NCBI GenBank assembly: GCA_903891415.1
Contig: CAITEH010000078.1
Span: 1 to 60,041 of the forward strand
Reading direction: 5' to 3'
DNA length: 60,041 nt
From: Candidatus Firestoneibacteriota bacterium
GTDB lineage: Bacteria > Oederibacteriota > D2-FULL-39-29
Positions 26,272-37,741 of the stretch are shown piece after piece. The translations under genes and the position numbers were made by a program. The stretch's first letter is position 1. Each line of letters begins with the position of its first letter. The notes under the pieces were generated by a model. The model was not told where the DNA came from, did not search any database, and saw only the letters and a list, made by a program, of their open reading frames with translations.

Positions 26272-26608
26272 AAAACCCTTAACCGGCATAGGACAGATAC
26301 TCCAGAAAGCGCTGAAACATATTGCCGTGACCAGCGCGCAGAACGAGAGCACGCTCTATGCAAAGAAAAGCACGGCTTTTGACAAGGTTAAAGAATATTC
26401 CATCTATCTGCTCTGGCCCGAAATAGTCGGAGCCAACATCGCCAAACACGCCTCGCCAAAGTATTTCAATCAGGGCGTCTTAACTATCGAAGCAGACTCC
26501 TCCACCTGGATGACTGAATTAAAATTCATGAAAAAAGAACTCATAAAGAAACTTAACGAAAAACTTGGAGTAAAGAAGGTAAAAGATATAGCGTTCAAGA
26601 TCAGGTAA
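26258..26608 (+). CDS. DUF721 (DciA-like) protein
   Basis: 116 residues. The conserved core is YLLWPEIVGANIAKHASPKYFNQGVLTIEADSS-like (shown here in part: LLWPEIVGANIAKHASP), typical of DUF721. The family includes DciA, which loads the replicative helicase in bacteria lacking DnaC/DnaI loaders. Position between recF and gyrB is its common place. A DciA-type function is inferred from family and context. Confidence 0.85.
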   Translation: MARIKKPLTGIGQILQKALKHIAVTSAQNESTLYAKKSTAFDKVKEYSIYLLWPEIVGANIAKHASPKYFNQGVLTIEADSSTWMTELKFMKKELIKKLNEKLGVKKVKDIAFKIR

Positions 26609-26631
26609 TAAGCGTTCTTTCAGTACGCTTT
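26609..26631 (+). terminator. Possible weak terminator after the DUF721 gene
   Basis: AAGCGT / ACGCTT form a 6-bp stem with a 9-base loop followed by only two further T. It directly follows the DUF721 stop. The short T-run makes this weak. Confidence 0.3.
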
Positions 26632-26684
26632 TGCATGGCAATGAGGGATCCCGGATGCACCCCGCCATCAAAAAGAGGATTTAA

Positions 26685-27197
26685 ATGTTCAAAAATGACA
26701 GGCCAAAAATTAAAATACCTTACTCCCGCAAACACCTGTTCATCGATATTTTTACTTTTCTGGGTATTCTATCTATGGCAACCGCCGTCTTTGTTGCTTC
26801 AAAATATGTTCCGGAAAAGGTTCCCATGCATTTTGATCTTGCAGGAAATCCTGATGGCTTTGGTTCTCCGGGAGAATTCTTAATTCTTTCGTTGCTGCTG
26901 CCGGGAACGCTTTTCTTAATCTGGAACATCCTTTTGGCAGCAAGGTTTTTTCCGCGAATTATTAATTATCCGGTAGAGATCAATGAGGCAAATGCCGCAA
27001 TTCAATATAAACTCGCGGGAGAGCTTTTATATAACCTTAAGATTTCTCTTGTCTTGCTTTTTATGTGTATTGAAACATTAATAATTCAGTCCGCCTTTTC
27101 CGGGAGGATGAACGGAACAATACTGATTATTACAGCTCTTATTCCCACGATCTATTCCGTTGTGATCTTTACAATAAGATCTATCCGCAATAAATAG
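26685..27197 (+). CDS. DUF1648-type membrane protein
   Basis: 170 residues with four predicted TMs (about 20-40, 62-85, 112-132, 145-162). PMHFDLAGNPDGFGS between TM1 and TM2 is the DUF1648 motif, also found in SdpI-like immunity proteins. Function is unknown. It lies between the DUF721 gene and gyrB, which otherwise are often adjacent. Confidence 0.75.
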   Translation: MFKNDRPKIKIPYSRKHLFIDIFTFLGILSMATAVFVASKYVPEKVPMHFDLAGNPDGFGSPGEFLILSLLLPGTLFLIWNILLAARFFPRIINYPVEINEANAAIQYKLAGELLYNLKISLVLLFMCIETLIIQSAFSGRMNGTILIITALIPTIYSVVIFTIRSIRNK

Positions 27198-27261
27198 CCG
27201 GAATATACAGCCATATTTTTCTGTTTTCCTTTTGTTTTCAGCAGTTTTCAACGAAAATCAA

Positions 27262-27291
27262 GTGACAAAAGGGGTACTTTTATGTTAAAAT
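27262..27291 (+). promoter_or_regulatory. Possible gyrB promoter
   Basis: GTGACA (27262-27267) and TAAAAT (27286-27291) with an 18-base spacer, about 105 bases before gyrB. It is a moderate match only. Confidence 0.4.
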
Positions 27292-27397
27292 ACACTATTA
27301 TTCAGAAAAAGCAGCCAGACAAACAACGCTTTTATCTGTGACAGTTAGCTTCAAATCTATGTCGTAAACGCAAAGATTTTTAGCGGAGGAAACATAA

Positions 27398-30552
<3,155 letters not shown>

Positions 30553-30559
30553 TGAGATA

Positions 30560-30605
30560 CGCGGAAAATACCGCGGTTTAATACCAGATCAAGGCCCCTA
30601 AGGGC
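30560..30605 (+). promoter_or_regulatory. Tandem hairpins between the ANTAR and PIN-TRAM genes
   Basis: Hairpin 1 is CGCGG-AAAATA-CCGCG (30560-30575) with a six-base loop. Hairpin 2 is GCCC-CTAA-GGGC (30594-30605), next to the ribosome site of the downstream gene. Paired hairpins beside an ANTAR gene recall ANTAR targets, but loop 1 lacks the usual G at position 4 and loop 2 has four bases. Confidence 0.35.
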
Positions 30606-30620
30606 AGGGAGGTGAAAAAA

Positions 30621-31592
30621 ATGTTACTAGTGATCAGAATAATATTCATATTTATAGGCGGTCTTGTAGGTTTTTTAGTTACTGACAGCATGGGCCTGCA
30701 TACAAAGTGGGGCATAATTACCGGTATGGCGTCCGGCCTGGCTGTAGTACTGCTTGATATTTTTTCAGGAAAAATATCTATTAAGGATTTATTATCCATA
30801 CTTATTGGATTGATCCTCGGCCTGGTGGTAGCGTCCCTCTTAGCCTATGGCCTTTCTCAGGTTCCTTCTCTTCAGAAAAATCAAAATATAATACTGATAA
30901 TTTACATAATATGTATCTATCTCGGTATTGTAATGGCCTTAAAAAAGAAGGATGAGCTTCTGGGCGTGCGGTCTTTTATCGGAGGCAAGGAAAAATCGGC
31001 CTATTCAAAGATACTTGATACGAGCGTGATAATTGACGGCAGGGTGGCGGATATTATTGAACTTGGCTTTATGGACGGTGACATTGTTATTCCAAAGTTT
31101 GTAGTTCATGAACTTCAAATGATCGCCGATTCACCCGACACGTTAAAGCGTAACCGCGGGCGGCGCGGGCTTGATATTGTTAACCGGATCCAGAAAGCCA
31201 ATCCTTTTGTAAGGATTTCAGAGGAGGATTTTCCTGAGCTGCGGAATGTTGATGAAAAACTCTTAAAGCTGGCGAAAAAGAGCGGCGGGAAAGTTGTAAC
31301 AAATGATTTTAATCTGAATAAAGTGGCGGTGGTGGAAAAGATCACGGTTTTAAATATCAATGATCTTTCTAACGGGCTGAAGCCCCAGGTCATTCCCGGC
31401 GAGTATATGAGGGCCAAAATAATTAAAGAAGGCAAAGAAAACAGCCAGGGAATCGCCTATCTGGAAGACGGTACCATGATCGTGGTGGACGGTGCAAAGA
31501 ACTCTATCAACAAGGAAATAGATATCATGATCACAAGCGCCATCCAAACTTCGGCGGGCAGGATGATCTTCGCCAAAAAAAGAGACGATTAA
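30621..31592 (+). CDS. PIN-TRAM domain membrane protein (YacL-like)
   Basis: About 323 residues. Four TMs occupy residues 1-115. A PIN nuclease-like domain follows ([27 protein letters not shown] with conserved acidic residues), then a C-terminal TRAM domain (about 260-320, [21 protein letters not shown]), a likely RNA-binding fold. ATG at 30621 sits 8 bases after AGGGAGG, so I prefer it to the GTG at 30612 that lies inside that ribosome site. YacL-like genes commonly precede ispD, as here. Nuclease activity is inferred. Confidence 0.88.
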   Translation: MLLVIRIIFIFIGGLVGFLVTDSMGLHTKWGIITGMASGLAVVLLDIFSGKISIKDLLSILIGLILGLVVASLLAYGLSQVPSLQKNQNIILIIYIICIYLGIVMALKKKDELLGVRSFIGGKEKSAYSKILDTSVIIDGRVADIIELGFMDGDIVIPKFVVHELQMIADSPDTLKRNRGRRGLDIVNRIQKANPFVRISEEDFPELRNVDEKLLKLAKKSGGKVVTNDFNLNKVAVVEKITVLNINDLSNGLKPQVIPGEYMRAKIIKEGKENSQGIAYLEDGTMIVVDGAKNSINKEIDIMITSAIQTSAGRMIFAKKRDD

Positions 31593-31645
31593 CGCGGGCA
31601 GTTTTCAGCGTCCCGAGTGCGTGCAGTCTGGTTGTGAAAATTAAA

Positions 31646-31678
31646 GGTGCCGGGGTTTCAGTATGGAACTCCGGCGCC
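31646..31678 (+). promoter_or_regulatory. Long wobble-paired hairpin upstream of ispD
   Basis: A 14-bp stem (GGTGCCGGGGTTTC at 31646-31659 against GGAACTCCGGCGCC at 31665-31678) closes a 5-base loop. Three positions pair only as G-U in the plus-strand transcript and would be A-C mismatches in the other. That points to an RNA structure transcribed toward ispD. No T-run follows, so it is not a standard terminator. Confidence 0.55.
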
Positions 31679-31701
31679 GTTAATACAAGGATGGGGTTTT
31701 T

Positions 31702-32367
31702 ATGAGCAGTATTTCCGCGATAATCGTCGCTGCCGGCAGCAGCTCCCGTATGGGCGGGAAAGTCAATAAACCTTATCTTACTATTAAAGGAAAACCGGCC
31801 TTATATTATTCCCTTAAGATCTTCTCTTCTATAAAAGAAATTCGAGAGCTTGTAGTTGTTATCCGCGGAAAAGACGAAAAAATATTCAGAAAACTCCTTA
31901 ATAAGTATAATTTTAAGAATGTCCGGTACACCTGCGGCGGCCCGCAAAGAAAAGACTCGGTATTAAACGGGTTTTTTTCCCTGGAGCGGAAAGAAGGCCT
32001 TGTGCTGATCCACGATGCGGCAAGGCCTTTTGTTTCTGCCGCGCTTATTAGAAGAGTAATAAAGGCCGCCTTAAAATATAAAGCCGCGGTCCCCGTGGTA
32101 CCGGTTAAGGAAACGGTAAAATATTCAAAAAAAGGAAAGTTTGTTGAAAAGACCCTGGACCGCCGGGAACTATTTTTGGCGCAAACACCGCAGGCGCTGA
32201 CCTGTGAACTTTTTCTTAAGGCGAACAGAATTGCCGAAAAAAAGAAGAGGAATATTACCGATGACGCTATGCTGGCCGAACTTCTCGGCGTAAAAGCCGC
32301 CCTTGTCCCCGGGGATCCAAAGAATATTAAGCTTACCGTTAAAGAGGACCTGCGCAAATGCCTTTAA
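31702..32367 (+). CDS. ispD: 2-C-methyl-D-erythritol 4-phosphate cytidylyltransferase
   Basis: 221 residues. It makes CDP-methylerythritol from MEP and CTP in the non-mevalonate isoprenoid pathway. The CTP-binding motif is IIVAAGSSSRMGGKVNKPYL at the N-terminus; VLIHDAARPFVS and DDAMLAELLG are further signatures. It follows the PIN-TRAM gene as usual. The next-step neighbour ispF is not adjacent but starts at 59874. Its end overlaps the next gene by 10 bases. Confidence 0.95.
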   Translation: MSSISAIIVAAGSSSRMGGKVNKPYLTIKGKPALYYSLKIFSSIKEIRELVVVIRGKDEKIFRKLLNKYNFKNVRYTCGGPQRKDSVLNGFFSLERKEGLVLIHDAARPFVSAALIRRVIKAALKYKAAVPVVPVKETVKYSKKGKFVEKTLDRRELFLAQTPQALTCELFLKANRIAEKKKRNITDDAMLAELLGVKAALVPGDPKNIKLTVKEDLRKCL

Positions 32368-33029
32368 TTTTTAGGGCTTTTTTTCTTTTTTTGCTGCTGG
32401 CCCCGCTTATTTTCGCGAAAGAATATCTGTTCACAATAAATGAAAAAGGCGTGATCTATCAGAACATAGTGGAGCTAAAAGCGCTTGAAAACGGCTACTA
32501 CATAAAAAGCATCGTGACAAAAGCGGAAGACAAGGATTCTCTTACCGAAGCCAAATTGAATATGGATTATGAAACCCTGGAATGGCGGTATAAAAATCAA
32601 AAGGGAGATATAGATGTCTTCGCCGTAAGGCAGGAAAACAAAATAATAATCACGGGAAAATTTGGAGGCAAGGAAAATAATAAAAAAGAAGTAGGAATAG
32701 ACAACCGGCCCTGGCATCAGATATTTCAACTGGGAATGAGAAAGTTCGCGATAGCGGAAAAAGGGCCGGACAACGTGGAGTTCTGGGGTATCCGTCCGGA
32801 TAATCCGGAAGCCGTGGGTGTCCTGGCCGCCCGGCGGGAAAAAATAGAAATGATAGAGTTAAACGGAAAAAAAGTAGAAGCCAGTAAACTTAAAATAGGC
32901 CTGGCCGGCTGGCTTTCCATTTTTTGGACCGGCGATTACTGGTTCCGCAGATCCGACGGCCTTTACCTGAAAGCTGTTCCCACCGGCGGGGTCACTGCCG
33001 AATTAGCGGAAGAGATTCCGGGTAAATAA
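32358..33029 (+). CDS. Exported protein of unknown function
   Basis: 223 residues. A signal peptide covers residues 1-20 (FLFLLLAPLIFAKEY). The rest is mainly beta-strand with several WxxR/Y motifs (ETLEWRYKNQ, NRPWHQIFQLGMRKF, GDYWFRRSDGLYLKA), a pattern seen in lipoprotein-carrier-like or DUF3108-like periplasmic proteins. I do not recognise the family with confidence. It overlaps ispD by 10 bases and so is co-transcribed with it. Confidence 0.7.
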   Translation: MPLIFRAFFLFLLLAPLIFAKEYLFTINEKGVIYQNIVELKALENGYYIKSIVTKAEDKDSLTEAKLNMDYETLEWRYKNQKGDIDVFAVRQENKIIITGKFGGKENNKKEVGIDNRPWHQIFQLGMRKFAIAEKGPDNVEFWGIRPDNPEAVGVLAARREKIEMIELNGKKVEASKLKIGLAGWLSIFWTGDYWFRRSDGLYLKAVPTGGVTAELAEEIPGK

Positions 33030-33104
33030 CTTCGTAAAAGAAGAGCAAAAGACCGCGCTCCCCCTCTAAAGGCGGAAAAAATCAAAAACAACGGAGAAAA
33101 TGAC

Positions 33105-34118
33105 ATGAAAAAGTATTGTTTGGCTTTTTGTTTCGCCCTGTGTTCCCTGGCTTTTACGGCCGGGCCGGGGTATCATGTGATAAAAACAATACAGCTGGGC
33201 GGAGAGGGCGGGTGGGATTATTTGACCGTTGACAGCGGGACGCAGCTGCTGTATGTTTCTCACAGCAACCAGGTGGTTATAGTTGATCTTAATACCGGAA
33301 AAGTCATTGCCGGTATTCCGGATACTAAGGGTGTTCACGGGATCGCTCTTGTACCGGAATTTAACCGCGGGTTTATCAGCTGCGGAAAATCAAACCAAGC
33401 GGTTATTTTTGATCTGAAAACGCTTAAGATTATTGACCAGGCCGCCACAGGGAAAAATCCTGACGCAATTATATATGAACCGGTAAATAAAAATGTTTTC
33501 ACCTTCAATGGCGCAAGTAAGGATGCAACGGTCATTAACGCTGCAACGGGGAAGGTTTCCGGCACCATACCTCTTGGCGGAAAACCGGAATACGCGGTTG
33601 CGGATGAAACAGGCAAGGTCTATGTGAACATAGAAGATACCGCCGAAGTTTGCGAGATTGACGGCAGGAGCCTTTTAGTAGCAAGAAGATTTTCTATTAA
33701 ACCCGGGGAAGAACCTACCGGTATAAGTTTTGATCAGAAAAACAGAAGGATCTTTTCCGGTTGTCACAATAAGTTGATGACCGTCCTGGATGTTGAAACA
33801 GGGAAATTAATCGGCACGGTTCAGATCGGCGCGGGTGTTGACGGAAACGGTTTTGACCGGGGTTTTGCTTTTAGCGCTAACGGGGAAGGCACATTATCGG
33901 TTGTGAGCGAAACTTCTGCCGGAAAATTTGAAGTAATAGAAACTGTCGCCACGCTTAAAGGCGCCAGGACCATGGTGGTGGACCACAATACGCATAACAT
34001 ATATCTGCCTGCCGCGGAATTCGGCCTGGCGCCTGATCCCACAAAAGAAAATCCCCGGCCCCGCCCTATTCCTTTAAAAGATTCCTTCAAAATACTGGTG
34101 CTCGGGACGGAAAAATAG
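33105..34118 (+). CDS. YncE-like secreted beta-propeller protein
   Basis: 337 residues. After a signal peptide (about 1-19) come repeated four-stranded blades, each with a pattern like VVIVDLNTGKVIAGIP, AVIFDLKTLKIIDQA, ATVINAATGKVSGTIP and MTVLDVETGKLIGTV. This is the YVTN/YncE family of seven-bladed propellers, periplasmic and usually of unknown ligand. It probably forms a unit with the preceding secreted protein gene (75-base gap). Confidence 0.85.
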   Translation: MKKYCLAFCFALCSLAFTAGPGYHVIKTIQLGGEGGWDYLTVDSGTQLLYVSHSNQVVIVDLNTGKVIAGIPDTKGVHGIALVPEFNRGFISCGKSNQAVIFDLKTLKIIDQAATGKNPDAIIYEPVNKNVFTFNGASKDATVINAATGKVSGTIPLGGKPEYAVADETGKVYVNIEDTAEVCEIDGRSLLVARRFSIKPGEEPTGISFDQKNRRIFSGCHNKLMTVLDVETGKLIGTVQIGAGVDGNGFDRGFAFSANGEGTLSVVSETSAGKFEVIETVATLKGARTMVVDHNTHNIYLPAAEFGLAPDPTKENPRPRPIPLKDSFKILVLGTEK

Positions 34119-34227
34119 CCGGACTTTTTGTAGAGAATGTATGCCGCGAAAAGAAATAGTGCCTGTTTCCTTATTGGATTAACGGGAAAAACGCTTTTAA
34201 GACGCGGGACCCACGGAAAACAAATTC

Positions 34228-34256
34228 TTGAAAATACAGCGCTAGAGTGATATATT
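34228..34256 (+). promoter_or_regulatory. Promoter of the hydrogenase-4-like operon
   Basis: TTGAAA (34228-34233) and TATATT (34251-34256) with a 17-base spacer, about 110 bases before the first gene. A short inverted repeat (CGGATA-TAA-TATCCG near 34297) and a T-run follow in the leader. Confidence 0.6.
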
Positions 34257-34368
34257 AGATAAAAGAAGTCTTTCTGCGGCAAATTTCAAAAATTATCGGA
34301 TATAATATCCGTAGGGGATTTTTTGTTTCTGAGGGAATTCTTTCGTCCGGTTACGGAAAGGAAGGCGT

Positions 34369-36213
34369 TTGGAAGGTTTTGTGGTTGATTGGAAGCTCTC
34401 TTTTGATGCGCTTTCGATTTTCTTTGGTTTCATAATTCTACTGGTTTCAATACCGTCATGGATGTATTCGATCGGCTACATGCAGGGTTTATACTCAGGC
34501 GGAAGGATTCTTTTTGCCAAAATTCTCCTGCTTTTATTTATCCTGACAATGTTCTTGGTTGTTTTCTCCGCTAATGCCTTATTATTCCTGATTGCCTGGG
34601 AACTGATGTCTCTACTCTCTTATTTTCTGGTAACTCTTGACCCTCATGAAGAAAAAGCCTCCAGAGCCGGGCTGATCTATATTCTAATGGCCCATATCGG
34701 GACCGCCTTTATGACCGCCGCTTTCCTTATTATATATTCCTACTCCGGATCTTTTGACCTTTCTGCTTTCAAAGAAACTTGTTTGATCCTCCCTTTAAAA
34801 GTCAAAACGACCGTGTTTTTATGCTTTCTTGTCGGGTTTGGCACTAAGGCCGGCCTTATTCCTTTTCATATCTGGCTGCCTTTCGCGCATCCGGAAGCGC
34901 CCAGTCACATTTCCGCTATAATGTCCGGCGTTATGATAAAGATCGGGATTTACGGTTTTCTCCGTTTTGTCCTCTTTACTTTGGGCGTAGAGGAACTTTG
35001 GTGGGGAAATCTGGTTTTGGTCCTCGCGGCGCTCTCCGCTGCCGGAGGAATACTTTACGCTTTAATGGAAAAGGATCTTAAAAAAATGCTCGCGTACAGC
35101 AGTATTGAAAATATCGGCATAATAATGCTCGGAATAGGCGGCTATATGATTTTTGTCAAGATGAACCAGCCCCTGCTCGCCGTTTTTTCTCTGGCGGCGG
35201 CGCTCTATCATATTATCAATCATGCAATTTTTAAGACCCTGCTGTTTATGGGGGCGGGGTCAATTTTAAAGACCTGCGGGACAAAAAATATGGAAAAACT
35301 TGGCGGGCTTATCAAATTAATGCCGGTAACCGCTTTTTGTTTTCTTATAGGGGCCCTTGCTATTTCGGCCCTGCCGCCGTTAAACGGTTTTATCAGTGAA
35401 TGGCTGCTTCTCCAGGCCTTATTTTACGGGGCCCTTGCCGGCGCAACTTTCGCGAAGATGAAAATATTTTTAGCGCTTCTTGCCGGGATCCTTGCTTTGA
35501 CGGGAGGGCTGGCGGCTGCCTGCTTTGTAAAGGCCTTTGGTATTTCTTTCCTTGCGGTCCCCAGATCCAAAAAGACTGAGACCGCCAGTGACTCAGGCTG
35601 GTCCATAAAAGCTCCCATGATATTTTTGACGGCGCTTATCTTTATCTTCGGCCTTTTTGCCGGCCCGGTTTTTAAAATTCTCACCGGCGTGGCCGCATCT
35701 GTTTCCGGCTTAAATAACGGGGCCGCTGCTTTTACTTTTAACGTGCTCTCTTTGGCCCCGCAGGAAGGGTCCGGGGTGCATTTAAATAACCTGCTTTTAT
35801 CCGGCGCGCTGGTGCTGATAGGAATATTTGTATTTAGCATTTTCAAAGTAATTTCCCGGGAAAAAAGTATTACTTATGGCAAAACCTGGACTTGCGGCTA
35901 TTATTCGGTGAACGGAAGAAATCAATATACGGCGACGGGTTTTTCCAAACCTTTCAGAGTGGCGTTTAGTTTTATTCTTATGCCTTACAGAAAGATGGAA
36001 AAGATAAGAGATTCTTATTACCATGTAAAGAGTTTCAAGTATGAAGTACATACCAAACAATTATTAAATGAGTATTTTTACAAACCTGTAATTAACCGGA
36101 TTTTCCGGTTTGCGGAATGGTCAAGAAAGCTTCAGCAGGGCAGCGTGCATATTTACATCGGGTATATTTTTCTTGCCCTTGTTTTTCTTATAATATTTTT
36201 AAAGAGGTTTTAA
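34369..36213 (+). CDS. Hydrogenase-4 HyfB-like proton-translocating subunit
   Basis: 614 residues, strongly hydrophobic with about 14 TMs. It is a Mrp/NuoL-type ion pump subunit with WELMSLLSYFLV, GFGTKAGLIPFHIWLPFAHPE and KKMLAYSSIENIGI. Compared with E. coli HyfB (672) it lacks roughly the first 75 residues and starts directly at the SFDALSIFF helix. TTG at 34369 is the only start I can offer besides GTG at 34381, since a stop lies at 34330. It is the first of six genes that overlap or nearly touch and encode a membrane complex. Confidence 0.88.
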   Translation: MEGFVVDWKLSFDALSIFFGFIILLVSIPSWMYSIGYMQGLYSGGRILFAKILLLLFILTMFLVVFSANALLFLIAWELMSLLSYFLVTLDPHEEKASRAGLIYILMAHIGTAFMTAAFLIIYSYSGSFDLSAFKETCLILPLKVKTTVFLCFLVGFGTKAGLIPFHIWLPFAHPEAPSHISAIMSGVMIKIGIYGFLRFVLFTLGVEELWWGNLVLVLAALSAAGGILYALMEKDLKKMLAYSSIENIGIIMLGIGGYMIFVKMNQPLLAVFSLAAALYHIINHAIFKTLLFMGAGSILKTCGTKNMEKLGGLIKLMPVTAFCFLIGALAISALPPLNGFISEWLLLQALFYGALAGATFAKMKIFLALLAGILALTGGLAAACFVKAFGISFLAVPRSKKTETASDSGWSIKAPMIFLTALIFIFGLFAGPVFKILTGVAASVSGLNNGAAAFTFNVLSLAPQEGSGVHLNNLLLSGALVLIGIFVFSIFKVISREKSITYGKTWTCGYYSVNGRNQYTATGFSKPFRVAFSFILMPYRKMEKIRDSYYHVKSFKYEVHTKQLLNEYFYKPVINRIFRFAEWSRKLQQGSVHIYIGYIFLALVFLIIFLKRF

Positions 36214-37100
36214 TGAAAATATTTTTAATGCTTTTTCAGGCCTTGCTGGGCATAGCGGCCGCCCCGTTTGCCGGCGGTCTTATTAAGAAGCTGAAGAATA
36301 ACATAAGAATGCGAAAAGGCGCTCCGCTCCTGCAGCCGTATCATAATATTATTAAATTAATGCGAAAAAATGAAACAATTTCTAAAGATGCTTCTTATAT
36401 CTTTACAGCTGCACCCTATATACACCTGACAACGGCTATTGCTGCCGTTTTTCTGGTGCCTTCTTTTTTCCCCCCGCTGCATGTCAATGGACTGGGGGAT
36501 GTTTTTGTAATAATATTCTTATTGGCTCTTGGCCGGTTCTTTATGGCTCTGGCCGGGCTTGATACCGGCAGCACCTTTGGCGGCATGGGTTCTTCACGGG
36601 AAATGTTTTTATCCTCGCTTGCGGAGCCCGCGATGCTTGTTTCTGTTTTTGCGGCTTCTCTGGCTGCGGGCAGTACAGGAATAAATGCCCTGGTTGCAGC
36701 GGGAACGTTTAAGATCTCCCTTATCTGCAGCGGGCTGGCCTTTTATCTGGTCCTGCTTGCGGAGACCGCGAGAGTGCCGGTAGATAATCAGGAGACCCAT
36801 CTTGAACTTACCATGATCCATGAAGCCATGCTCCTTGAATATTCCGGGAAATCCCTTGCGCTTATAGAACTTGCCGGGTATCTTAAGCAATTTATACTTA
36901 TCTCCATGCTGGTTTATTTTTTTATTCCTTTTGGAACGGGCCCCGTCTTTTATATTGCCAAATTTCTGGCGGTGTGCGCGGGAACAGCTATTCTGGAAGT
37001 TACTATCGCAAAAATGAGATTGTTCCGTGCAGTGGATTATCTGATCTTTTCTTTTATGATTTCTCTGGCGGCTGTTGCCGCCTTTGTAATGGGAGTCTAA
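36213..37100 (+). CDS. Hydrogenase-4 HyfC / NuoH-like membrane subunit
   Basis: About 295 residues with eight TMs. ETARVPVDNQETHLELTMIH is the conserved HyfC/HycD/NuoH cytoplasmic loop near the quinone-site equivalent. It starts at ATG 36213, overlapping the previous stop (TAATG). It anchors the soluble hydrogenase-like arm (HyfG/HyfI) to the membrane. Confidence 0.9.
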   Translation: MKIFLMLFQALLGIAAAPFAGGLIKKLKNNIRMRKGAPLLQPYHNIIKLMRKNETISKDASYIFTAAPYIHLTTAIAAVFLVPSFFPPLHVNGLGDVFVIIFLLALGRFFMALAGLDTGSTFGGMGSSREMFLSSLAEPAMLVSVFAASLAAGSTGINALVAAGTFKISLICSGLAFYLVLLAETARVPVDNQETHLELTMIHEAMLLEYSGKSLALIELAGYLKQFILISMLVYFFIPFGTGPVFYIAKFLAVCAGTAILEVTIAKMRLFRAVDYLIFSFMISLAAVAAFVMGV

Positions 37101-37101
37101 A

Positions 37102-37740
37102 GTGTATATTGAACTGATGCAATACAGTGTCCTGCTTATGGCCTTCTCGATGGTGGCTGCCAAAAGATTTTCTGCGCTGGTAACTTTATTCGCTCTTCAG
37201 TCTTTCCTCCTTTTTCTCCTGACTTTTAGTGAAGCCGCAAAAAATGGAAGTACCCGGCTCTATATTGTCGCCGGCCTTATTCTTGCAATTAAGGTAATAG
37301 CGATACCTGCCTTTCTTTCAAGAATAACAAAAAAAATTAAAGTGCCAGATGGCATGGGCCTTTATGTTAATACCACTCTTTCTATTTTTATAGCGGCTCT
37401 AATTACCCTGCTTTCCTATTATTTTATAAGAAACTTTCTTCCCGCCATGGACAAAGAGGCGGGAGCGGCTTTGATTATTTCGCTTTCTGTCACGCTTATC
37501 GGGCTTTTCATTATGATATTTCGTATTAAAGCGCTGGCCCAGGTCGTCGGGCTCTTGATAATGGAAAACGGGATCTTTCTTGCCGGCGCTTCGATCACGG
37601 ACGGAATTCCGTTCTTTGTCGAAATTGCGGTTTCCTTTGACGTTTTTGTTGCGGTTATGATACTGGGTGTTTTTGTTTACAGGATAAACAGCCTGTTCAC
37701 TCATATAGACGTGGATAAGTTGAACGAGCTGAAAGGGTGA
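37102..37740 (+). CDS. Hydrogenase-4 HyfE-like membrane subunit
   Basis: 212 residues with six or seven TMs. The C-terminal part has ENGIFLAGASITDGIPFFVEI, typical of HyfE and related to NuoK. GTG start 2 bases after the previous stop. It lies between the HyfC-like and HyfF-like genes in the same order as in hyf operons. Confidence 0.87.
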   Translation: MYIELMQYSVLLMAFSMVAAKRFSALVTLFALQSFLLFLLTFSEAAKNGSTRLYIVAGLILAIKVIAIPAFLSRITKKIKVPDGMGLYVNTTLSIFIAALITLLSYYFIRNFLPAMDKEAGAALIISLSVTLIGLFIMIFRIKALAQVVGLLIMENGIFLAGASITDGIPFFVEIAVSFDVFVAVMILGVFVYRINSLFTHIDVDKLNELKG

Positions 37741-37741
37741 T

